A stretch of 64,000 bases of DNA, taken from the NCBI GenBank assembly GCA_951217055.1, contig OX578283.1:248001-312000 (forward strand), given 5' to 3'. This document shows positions 54,991 to 64,000 of this stretch, piece by piece; position 1 is the stretch's first letter; every line of letters begins with the position of its first letter. A model generated the notes under the pieces. It saw only the letters and a program-made list of their open reading frames with translations. It did no database searches and was not told where the DNA came from. The stretch is from Gerris lacustris. Its lineage: Eukaryota; Arthropoda; Insecta; Hemiptera; Gerridae. The position numbers and the translations under genes are program-made.

Positions 54991-56109
54991 GTTTGTTATT
55001 GTTGTCAGATATGGATATAATCACTTTTTAATGAAAAAATAGAATATTACCGAATTACTTTGTGTATTTTAATTGCTAACTTCGTACACTAAAATATAGT
55101 ACTTAAGGCTTTGAAAACGAAACTATTTAGGCGTTTCATTTAATTCCTAGGCCTTAAGAATAATCGTAAAGATAGCCACTGATATCTAGCTTGAGCCCCA
55201 TGCGGGGTGAGGGCTAGTTTATAACATTTAAATTACCTGTTCTTCACTCGATGTTTACTCTTCGTTTCTAAAAGTGTTATTTAAAAAGAATCAAATAAAT
55301 AATAATGTTACATTTGAAGCAAGGAGAGAAAGGTTAATAGAATTTCTGAGAAATTTTAATGGGATGGAATAGAAGGGAGAAGGGTTTCGGGGGGGTGTCA
55401 GGATTTTAAGGCGCAGAAAATTGAGAGAGATTTTCGAGAAGGATATTTTAATTTTATGAAGAAGTGAAATCTAGCGAGGGGTTGCTTAGGGGAGGGGGGG
55501 CGGTCCAGTGAGACCCCGGCATCTTTTGTCATATTTTACTTTGCTCACCTCCCTGGAGAGGGCTTTATTCACAGCCATTTCATTATCACAGAGATTTAGA
55601 AAGGGGGGGGGGGGGAGTTGAAATTGAGTTTTTGGCAGTGGGGTTATTTTTGTGAGATCTCGCTTGAAATAGTGAGCCGTAATAACGAGTCTATATTGCA
55701 TCAGAACAGGTTATTCGCCTCTTTCTTCTTCAACGGTTTGACTACCAAGGTGAAAATGACCTGGGGGGGGGGGGGGGGGGGGCTCTTCTCTTGAAACTCA
55801 AAGAAACTTGTTTCAAAAGTAAAATGAAATTTTAAAAGTCGCATTTTAATGTAGATAAAGAAAGATATTTCGGTTGTTAAATAGTATATTATTAGTGGGG
55901 TTTTTTCTATCGATATTTGCAAAACTTGGATTTTTTTAACTTGATTGTGTTGGTTTGTTATAGATCTAAAAGTTTATTAATTAACTGTGAGCCGTTCTAA
56001 AGTGTAATTTGTATAAAACAATGCATTCATAAGATGAAGAGCCCAAGTAGAGATGATATCAGTATAATGAAACACGGCGAGTGTCTCCTCGAGATGAATA
56101 ACTCCACGT
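54991..56109. other. unassigned sequence with poly(G) tracts; may include the rest of the LTR
   Basis: G runs at about 55491-55500, 55603-55615 and 55763-55782. No repeat or coding assignment. Confidence 0.4.
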
Positions 56110-56290
56110 AGTGTTCCGCCATCATCAGCGTAACTAGTGTTCCGCTTCCCCGCCATCATCAGCGTAACTAGTGTTCCACTTCCCCGCCATCATCAGCGTA
56201 ACTAGTGTTCCGCTTCCCCGCCATCATCAGCGTAACTAGTGTTCCGCCTCCCCGCCATCATCAGCGTAACTAGTGTTCCGCCATCATCAG
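56110..56290 (+). repeat. 34-bp minisatellite, five copies
   Basis: Units contain GCCATCATCAGCGTAACTAG and TGTTCCGCTTCCCC. The first and last copies lack the CTTCCCCGC part. Confidence 0.95.
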
Positions 56291-56317
56291 TGCCGGTAAA
56301 ACCTAAACAACAAATCA

Positions 56318-56530
56318 CAGGCAAGTACTTTTTAGGGTTTCGTAGATTATTTTATTGGGCATGTAGGTACGCTATTATATGCATTATGATATATCCCGCC
56401 CTCTATGAAAGTAAAAGAAAACAAATTTAAATGGATCTCCCAAAAGAAAAAAATAATATAGAGTAAGGAGAGTAGTGTAGATGTCCCTGGTTCGGTTCCT
56501 CGAGGGGGTCACAATGTTTTTTATCGGTAA
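56318..56530 (+). mobile_element. family F left-end fragment
   Basis: AGTACTTTTTAGGGTTTCGT, GGCATGTAGGTACG, B-box-like TGGTTCGGTTCCTCGAGG and GGGTCACAATG match 35020-35150. Confidence 0.65.
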
Positions 56531-57178
56531 TAACAAAACATTAAATTAATTTTTTCTGGCAATTTTCATCAACCTATCATAAGGCATTTGCAAAATCATT
56601 TAAAAATTAAAGCCAAGCCGTTATAGGGTAGGGAGGGCACTAAAAACGCAATATTAGCGGCAAAAAGCACAGTAGTCAAATTCATATTTCGACTGTGAAC
56701 CTGCAATACCTCGTAACCCTCAAAAATAGAGATTTTTTTATTGCATTTTTTGATAGATATTATTAATATCTACCTATGTGCAAAAGCTAGTAAGCCTTAA
56801 GCAATTATTTTTTATAGAAATTATTGTAATACTTCGTATTCATCATTTAACTAAAGTGTACAAAAAACCTCGTATACGACAAGGTTTCAAAACCTCGTTA
56901 CCCCCCATGCATTGTAAGTCTTTAACTAGTTGTGGGATACGTTTAAGTGTTTCAGTAAAATTAATTAAAATAGTTTTTTTTCCAAAGCCTTCTAAGACTA
57001 CAATATTATCATATTTATACTATTAGGGCTGTTTCACACTATACGGTTTTGGCCGTACGGCAAAAAACCGTACGGCGAAATTTTTGGAACGAAGTTCCTT
57101 ATGGCACGTTCTGGAGCCCGGAAGTGAATCCGAAAAAAACGACCGAAATCACCGTCACGCTAAAAGCGTCACGAAATC
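56531..57178. other. unassigned sequence
   Basis: From 57027: GGGCTGTTTCACACTATACG with CCGTACGG palindromes. A similar segment (GGGCACTTTCACATTACTCG) lies at 58204. These may be ends of a MITE. Confidence 0.4.
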
Positions 57179-57640
57179 TACGGATGACGATAGCTTGTGT
57201 AAAAGTTGACCGACTTAATTGAAATTTGGTACACATGTTCATTTTATCAATGCCCAGAACAGGTTCGTTGGACAACGTTATCCGCCCAAGCGTTCACGCG
57301 CAACGGTCGCGTAAACGTAAGCTTCAAATTTAAAATTGGAATTTTAGGACGGGGAAAAATTCTAACTTAATCTATGAGACAAACAACTTTTTTTTGTAAA
57401 AAGAATACCAACTCTGCTATGAAGTGATAAAGATCGCTAAATTTATTAAAGCGGACCTAAACGTTTTAAATAAAGAAAACAACGTTTTTACCGATATCTT
57501 ACGTTCTAACGTAACGATTTTAATAAAACTTCATACACATCGTCTAAAGTACAATTGAAACAGGCATGTAAAATTTAAACCTGATACAAGCAGCAGTTTT
57601 TTTAGAGTGACGTGATATATTTTACAATTTTTAAAAGCCG
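57179..57640 (+). mobile_element. family B partial copy (B8)
   Basis: ATGACGATAGCTTGTGTAAA, GAAATTTGGTACACATGTTC, AAGCGTTCACGCGCAACG, TACCGATATCTTACGTTC and GCAGCAGTTTTTTTAGAG in B order. Lacks both termini. Confidence 0.65.
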
Positions 57641-58269
57641 ATGTCCGAGGTGTAGGGTTTGTAGTTAGTGTAGGTGGAATATTAAGAATGTAGAGTGATT
57701 CCCCCTCTACTATACTTGGTTTGGTATCCTTTCGTGCGCAATCCCAACTCTTCTATCTTTCCATCTCTCTCTCACTATACTCTCTCTCTCTTACTCCTTC
57801 TTCCTGTCAAACTCGCTATTTATCCACAAAACAATGCTTTTTTTCAATTGTTGTTTCTATCATTGAGAAAAGTATTCGTATATTATTTAAAATGGAAAGT
57901 GCACCAAGAGAATCGTCAGAAATTGACAGTGTCGACTGTGTTAAATTATTAATCAGTAAAACTGTAAATATATAAGTATAAATTGATTTAATAAAATAAT
58001 ATTGCTCATAAGCGGATCAAGGGATTTTTGTAATAAGTTGTATGTAATAATTTTCTAATTGAGTCAAAAATATTTATTGGAACGAGTAGTTAGCAACGTA
58101 TACGTACTTAGCAGTGTGATTTTATATTTAATGAAAAATGTAAGGAACTTGGTTCCTACCGGGTGTCCCGCGACACCACACGTATATTTTTAGTGGAGTA
58201 TAGAAGGAGACGGGCACTTTCACATTACTCGGCGACGGCAAAAAGCCGTGCGGCTGCTTCGCGGTAAGT
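57641..58269. other. unassigned sequence
   Basis: No confident assignment. The frames at 57695-57975 lack family features. Confidence 0.4.
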
Positions 58270-58749
58270 GATAAATGTATCACTTCATTACTCAAATACT
58301 ACTGCATGTATCAAATTGAAATGTTGCATGCCTGTTTCAATTGTGCATCAGATGGTGTCTATGAAGTTTTATTAAAATCGTTTCGTTAGAACGTAAGATA
58401 TCGGTAAAGAGGTTAGGTTGTTTTCTCTATTTTAAACGTTTAGGCCCGCTTTAATAGTTTTAGCGATCTTTATTAATTCATAGCGGTGTCGCTGTTGGTA
58501 TTACTAAAAAATGTTATTTGAAAAAAATGTTCGTCTCATCGAATAGATGATGATAGAATCTTTTCCCGTCCTGAAATTCCAATTTAATTTTTGAACCTCT
58601 CGTTTACGCGAGCGTTGCGCGCGAACTCTTGGACGGATCCCGCTTCCAACGAAGTTAGCCTGAGTATTAGTAAGAGGATCATGTATACCAAATTTCAACT
58701 AAATCGGTCAACTTTTACTCAAGTTATCGTCACACGCGTGAACGTTACT

Positions 58750-58789
<40 letters not shown>

Positions 58790-58833
58790 GCATATTTCGT
58801 TGAATGTAAGAAGCTCGCTTACGCTCGCTTCAA
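58270..58833 (-). mobile_element. family B copy, CTAG end missing (B6)
   Basis: B sequence from TGTATCACTTCATTACTC to the intact TTACGCTCGCTTCAA end at 58833, with (GACA)n at 58750-58785. It looks very close to B5 over 58400-58740, so it is probably recent. Confidence 0.8.
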
Positions 58834-58844
58834 TTATTGTTATT

Positions 58845-59052
58845 TATTAAAATAATAAATAAAACTGTGTAATGGACGAAAATGTGTATTTTCTTCCTAC
58901 TGGAGATAAAATATAAGATAAAGAGTCTAATTCCCTCGGCTTCGCCTCGGTATTTAGGGACCATGGTTCCTTCGGCTTCGCCTCAAGAACCAACTTTTTC
59001 GTTCAGGGAATAATGGCTTACTTTACTCCCTAGGTGCATAAATAACTATTTT
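58845..59052 (-). mobile_element. family L repeat (L2)
   Basis: Reverse of L1: GGACGAAAATGTGTATTTTC, CTACTGGAGATAAAATA, CCTTCGGCTTCGCCTC, GAATAATGGCTTACTTTACT and CCCTAGGTGCATAAATA. Confidence 0.7.
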
Positions 59053-59491
<439 letters not shown>

Positions 59492-60819
59492 GGATGTATA
59501 GTTTGATTAATGTTGGTAGCTTTCACTTATAGAAATTTATTTTTTAGTATTGAAAATAATTCATTTTCTTTATCATAGGCAGCACAATGGAATTTTACTG
59601 GCGAGTGATTAGATTAGCCTCCGAGCGAAGGCGAGCACAGGTTATGATAATTAACTGCCGAGGCGAAGCCGAGGCAGGCAATAAAGAAACGAGGCAGAAA
59701 TGTTTCCTTTGCTGCCTTGTTGCATACAATATTTTATCTAGGTGCGGCAGAAAAATGAAGCTAAAAAATAGCATCTTTATTAATATAACATAGTTAATTA
59801 CTATGCTATATTAATATGATAATAACATATGTATTAACTAAAAATAATGTTCATAAAGAATTCGAATAAGAAGCTTGGGAACAATAACAATTGGTTAGTG
59901 ATAGCAAACTGAAGCTATAACAACAAAATACAAAACACGTTTATAACACACATAACTTCTGAATGAATAATGCACGCAATATAAAATATTTATTTATATT
60001 TTTACTACAAATTACTAAGAGGATTAAAGATATCTTCTACTGCTTAAAAGAAAAGAAGTAACTAGGATACATCAAGAAAAGTAGCTAGTCTAATCTAGAA
60101 TGACTTCAACAATAATAATAATATGGATGTTCGATGTTTACATGACGCTGCAGTGTGGCCAGTGACTCCGCTATTTCTTTTTTTAATTAAAGATCTACTA
60201 TTTATTCAACTTATTTAACAGAATTAACAAATATAAACAAATTATTTAAATATTAAAACGTTTATTTATTAAATATTACTTATTGAACTATAATATATTA
60301 TAATGTTATTAGATAGAGATAATAGTATAAACTGTTATTGCCAACTTTATAATAATAAAAATTTTGCTGCCTAGGCATCCACATTTTTCCTCATTTTACC
60401 GCCTAGGCAGTAAAATCACATTTCTCTGCCCGAAATTAGTTCAATAATGCCTCATTTTGGTGCCGCAAGTAGATAAATACTTGTACCTACTAGCGGCAGC
60501 AAAATTACGCATTATTGCACTGTTTTCAGGCATGAAACTTTAATTTCTCTGAGGTTTCAAGTTTCAAGAAAACTTTACATTACGCAGCAAAATACGATTT
60601 TGCTGATGCCTAGGCGGCAAAGGTATTTTGCTGAGGATTTTTCCAGGCTAAGCCACGCCCACATTCCCCGCTACAAATAAGTAAACAAATAACCTTTTGT
60701 TTTATATAACCTTTAACCTGAATTATTTGAACAATTTACCTTAAAAATATTACGAATTATAAATACTTATGATAGATAATATTTATAAATAATTACAAGA
60801 TAAAAAGAACTTTTTATAT

Positions 60820-61523
60820 ACTACGTTTTTAAATTTTCTGTTGAATCATATGTAATGTTGATAATATAATTGTCATTGTTATATATGTATAATGTTAGTG
60901 AAAAAAAATTACATAGTTTCGAATTTATTTACTTCACATAATAATGACAACCATCTAGAGAGATGATCTTAAACCTAAGGAAAAATCTTTGTACAACGGA
61001 TCTCGCCAACACCGAATCTAAACCGTGCCATCGATATGCCCCCGTGTAGGGACAGTAAGAGAAGAAAACGAAAAATGTGTACAAGTAAAGAAGTACAGAT
61101 GCAGAAAAATTAAACCTATACCTAGGACACAAGTGTAAACAAACCTGTGTACACGTCAATTAATTTATTTCTTTGTTTACTTTTCGCTGTCATTCAATGT
61201 TTGCCTCTTAATAAAAAATCACAAATTGGAAACCCGTCAAAATGAAGATTGTAAATACATACTATGGGATATGTCTAAACAAATAAAATAACTTGCGGAT
61301 TTTTTCCGAACTAACTTTCCATACAGCAAAATTTGCTGAAAACTAATTAAATCCTGCTGAAAGAAGGCTAAAAGTATTAAAATAATGCATTGTCATCGTG
61401 TTCTGAGCTATTCTAAAAGTTTCGAATGTCTAGCTACTCGGGAAGTTAGTTAAAAATCGATTGCAAGATTTGTACTGGACAAACAAACAAACAAACAAGA
61501 AAGCAAGCTAATAGAAACGTAGT
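60820..61523 (-). mobile_element. family H element (H5)
   Basis: ACTACGTTTTTAAATTTTCTG to CTAATAGAAACGTAGT, about 704 bp. An extra segment (about 61038-61190) not seen in H4 lies after CCATCGATATG. Confidence 0.75.
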
Positions 61524-61657
61524 AAATAGAATGGAGTAAAAAGATAAAAAAGAAATAAAAATATTACAGAAAATAGTAGGTCTTAAAATAATCATAATAA
61601 AATTAAATTTGTGGCATCACTGCAGCTCGTCTATTATCATCATTTTGTTTTGTTTTT

Positions 61658-62170
61658 ACTACGTTTTTATTAGATTGCTTTCTTGTTTGTTTGTTTGTCC
61701 AGTACCAATCTAGCAATCGATTTCTAACTAACTTCCCGAATAGCTAGACATTTGAAACTTTTAGCATAGCTCAGAACACGATGACAATGCATTATTTTAA
61801 TACTTTTAGCCATCTTTCAGCAGAATGTAATTGGTTTTCAGCAAATTTTGCTGTACGGAAAGTTAGTTCGGAAAAAATCCGCAAGTTATTTTATTTGTTT
61901 TGCCATATCCCATATTTACGCAATCTTCATTTTGAAGGGTCTCGAATTTGTGATAGATAAACATTGAATGACAGCAAAACAGGAAATATCGATTATATTA
62001 TTTATCGATTATATTATTTCAAATATATCGATGGCATGTTTTAGATTTGGAGTTGGGGGTCCATTGTACAAATATTTTTCCTTTTATAGGTTTAAGATCA
62101 GCTCTCTAGATGGTTGTCATTTATGTGAAGTAAATAAATTCGGAACTATTTTTATTTCACTAACATTATA
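61658..62170 (+). mobile_element. family H element (H6)
   Basis: Starts ACTACGTTTTTATTAGATTG, inverted relative to H5. Uninterrupted where H2 carries B2 and B3, so it shows both empty sites. Right end truncated near 62170. Confidence 0.75.
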
Positions 62171-62455
62171 TTCACTGAATTATTACTGTATTTCTGTCAA
62201 TTCATTTTTTATAATTGTAACATTTGATATTGTTTTTGTTTTTTTAATTAAATAGTTCAATAATAGTATTTGATAAGCAAGTAAGTATTAATTATGAAAT
62301 AAATATTATTTGTAGGAAACATTTCTGCCTCCAGTAGGAAACATATTGTATGCAACAAGGCAGCAAAGGAAACTTAGTGCCTCATTGATATATTGTCAAT
62401 CGAATAAATTACCTTCGCCTCGGCAGTTAATTTCCATAGCCCAAATTGTTTTTGT

Positions 62456-62835
62456 TATTATGTTGGCAATAATAGTTTATATTATTATATTTATCTTAAA
62501 ATATTATATATTATAGTTTAATAAGTAATCTTTAATAAATAAACTTTTTATTTATAAAACAATTGGTTTATATTTGTTAATCCTGTTTAATCATTTATCA
62601 ATGATTTGTAGATCTTTAATTAGGAATAAGAAAAGTGGAGAAACTGACTAACTGCCGCCTCGTGTGAACATGCGTATTATTATTGGGCTAATCTGCAGTT
62701 TTCCATACAGTCGAGAATCGCTTGGCGGCCCAATTTCGCACTTAAGAGATTATATCCCTTTGTCAAAAGAGTTCATTTTTTAAGAGTTATACATTTGAAA
62801 GATTATATCTATATAATTAATACATTTTAGAGTTT
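62456..62835. other. unassigned AT-rich sequence
   Basis: Nothing recognised apart from CTAACTGCCGCCTCGTGTG at 62649, related to the L-type ends. Confidence 0.4.
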
Positions 62836-62954
62836 AAATCAAATTAAAATTATTATTTACTACGGGAAACAGATAGTGAAAAATACACTCCCGCGCCGGG
62901 AGTGTAATTTTCACTGTCCGTTTCCCGTAGTAAATAATAATTATAATTTGATTT
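62836..62954. mobile_element. foldback element, fully palindromic
   Basis: AAATCAAATTAAAATTATTA ... its complement at 62927-62954, and the inner half (TACGGGAAACAGATAGTGAA) also pairs, centred on CCCGCGCCGGG near 62895. Related to 13230-13350, but here the tRNA-like core has been replaced by the inverted arm. Confidence 0.8.
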
Positions 62955-63857
62955 AAATTAAAATTTAAACTTTCCGTAGTATAAAACTACCAACAACTTA
63001 AAATTGAATTACATTTGAGAGGTGATATTCCTTTGTCCAAACAATACATTCGATTTAGGGAACATTAATTTTCTAACCTCTTTTCCTAGGTGGCTGGATA
63101 ACTGCAGATTTACCTATTATTGAAGTCATTCTTTATTAGACCAGCTGCTGCTTTCCATGATTTATCCTAATTACTTCTTTTCTTAATTTATTAAAATATT
63201 TGCAAGATGTCTTTAATAGTTTTAGTATTTGTTTAGTAAAAAAAAAATGTATATAGGTATTATTTCCAGACAAATCATGTTTACGTAAACATTTTGGCCG
63301 TGTATGGGGCTGTTTGAGGTTTGCGCTAACATGATGGTTACGTGTATGGCCTAAATTTGCCCGACATGGGGTTTGCGCAAACATCATGTTGGTGCAAAAT
63401 GTTTGATGGTGTATGGGGGCCTTTAGACTGACGTCCTGTCTAAGAGAAAACTAGATAGACGTTTTTATAGAATGCGTCCACTCTATAAAACAAAGGTAAT
63501 ACGTAGATAAATATAATTAGTGAAAGTTAGATACTAATAAAGTAAGATAGAGATATAGATAGACAGTAAGGAAAAGAGAGAGTCGGAGGACAGAAATAAA
63601 AATACAAAACAATGTAGAGGTTTTCGCTTAGAAGCAGGATATCAGAGGTGAGCGCAAATATGTGGCGCATGTTTTAGACTTGCTTTCGTCAATAAAATCT
63701 CATTCAAATCGGTTAAGTTATGTTGGTTCGCAATAATTGATAGTGAATTGTTTTTTCACTATATATTTTTTTTTTTTTGTTTAAATAAATATAAAAATAT
63801 TTGCTGATTGATTTAAAAAAAAAAAAAATCTTATTCAATTAATTGAGATAACACTAT
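62955..63857. other. unassigned sequence with short inverted words
   Basis: 63285-63425 holds AAACATTTTGGCC, GGTTTGCGCTAACATGATGG, GTTTGCGCAAACATCATG and GCAAAATGTTT, a small MITE-like segment. The rest is AT-rich. Confidence 0.4.
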
Positions 63858-63940
63858 GGTGGCCTCGGCTTCGCCCTTCGCCTCAGGAACCAAGTTTTTC
63901 GCTCAGGGTACAACCCTTGGGATGTAAATAACTATTTTGA
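63858..63940 (-). mobile_element. family L fragment (L3)
   Basis: GCCTCGGCTTCGCCCTTCGC, CTCAGGAACCAAGTTTTTCG, CTCAGGG and GTAAATAACTATTTTGAG match L2. Confidence 0.6.
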
Positions 63941-64000
63941 GAATTAAAAGAGAAGTTCTGTTTTAGGACCTGGTTGGAATCTCAGTGTGATCACATTTGT

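Larger units (their letters stand above)
59600..62455. mobile_element. composite region with inverted L-type ends
   Basis: Left: AATTAACTGCCGAGGCGAAG and TTTCCTTTGCTGCCTTGTTG at 59650-59730. Right: the reverse complement of both within 62310-62455. Between them lie a small element with GCCTAGGC-type inverted ends (60365-60640) and two inverted H copies. Either a large transposon with insertions or two separate inverted L copies. Confidence 0.45.

Noticed and set aside
63136..63387. 83-codon minus-strand frame
   Set aside because: Most of it lies in the MITE-like GTTTGCGC segment; no family features.

Overview
The window is eukaryotic, repeat-dominated DNA from an animal, most likely an arthropod and probably an insect. 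It is AT-rich and has long (TA)n runs. It carries recognisable pieces of Jockey-type and RTE-type LINEs, a Ty3/gypsy LTR element, a hAT transposon and Helitrons with CTAG ends. It also holds an uncharacterised cysteine-cluster coding fragment that I recall from many arthropod genomes. I see no bacterial gene organisation and no convincing host protein-coding gene, rRNA gene or functional tRNA gene. The species is not identifiable from the sequence alone.

Layout. 1-5000: hAT remnant (505-905), a rearranged copy of repeat family A, a family H fragment cut by a Helitron 3' end (2005), then a 1.9-kb element with about 165-bp inverted ends (2915-4798) around the cysteine-cluster fragment. 5100-7700: a small minisatellite, then a 1.5-kb minisatellite almost free of C on the + strand, open on both strands. 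7900-11000: families C, B and K. 11660-13350: Jockey-like LINE 3' end on the minus strand, split by a family A insertion and followed by a foldback element. 13600-18200: families G, C, A, L and K. 18199-24000: a 775-bp palindrome and a heavily nested cluster in which two family B copies and one C copy interrupt one H copy, with two more B copies following. 24010-25371: RTE-type LINE 3' part with poly(A) tail. 26100-28780: four minisatellites.

28900-34050: tandem H copies, families G and M, and a Helitron. 34100-38240: a 32-bp minisatellite, a TIR element (F), a short Helitron, a TIR element (J) with 5S-rRNA-like sequence in both ends, and a long (TA)n. 39000-40190: unassigned, less AT-rich sequence. 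40195-43522: family A inside longer inverted ends, 25-bp and 17-bp minisatellites, second Helitron copy. 43700-51920: an isolated monomer of an 83-bp satellite, J and B fragments, a MITE with perfect 25-bp ends, the 83-bp satellite itself (about 2 kb), a second MITE and another minisatellite. 52845-55000: internally deleted Ty3/gypsy element. 56100-64000: minisatellite, B/F/L fragments, (TA)n, an inverted pair of H copies inside inverted L-type ends, and a second foldback element.

Three things stand out. First, many unrelated minisatellites lie within 64 kb. Second, a shared module recurs in otherwise different transposon families: a short GACA/GTCT-type microsatellite followed by a motif like GAAATTTGGCATACATG. 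Third, several insertions can be read precisely because an interrupted and an uninterrupted copy of the target are both present. Repeat family letters (A, B, C, F, G, H, J, K, L, M) are local names used only here. Boundaries come from reading the sequence by eye, so most repeat ends are good to a few bases where termini are visible and to tens of bases otherwise.
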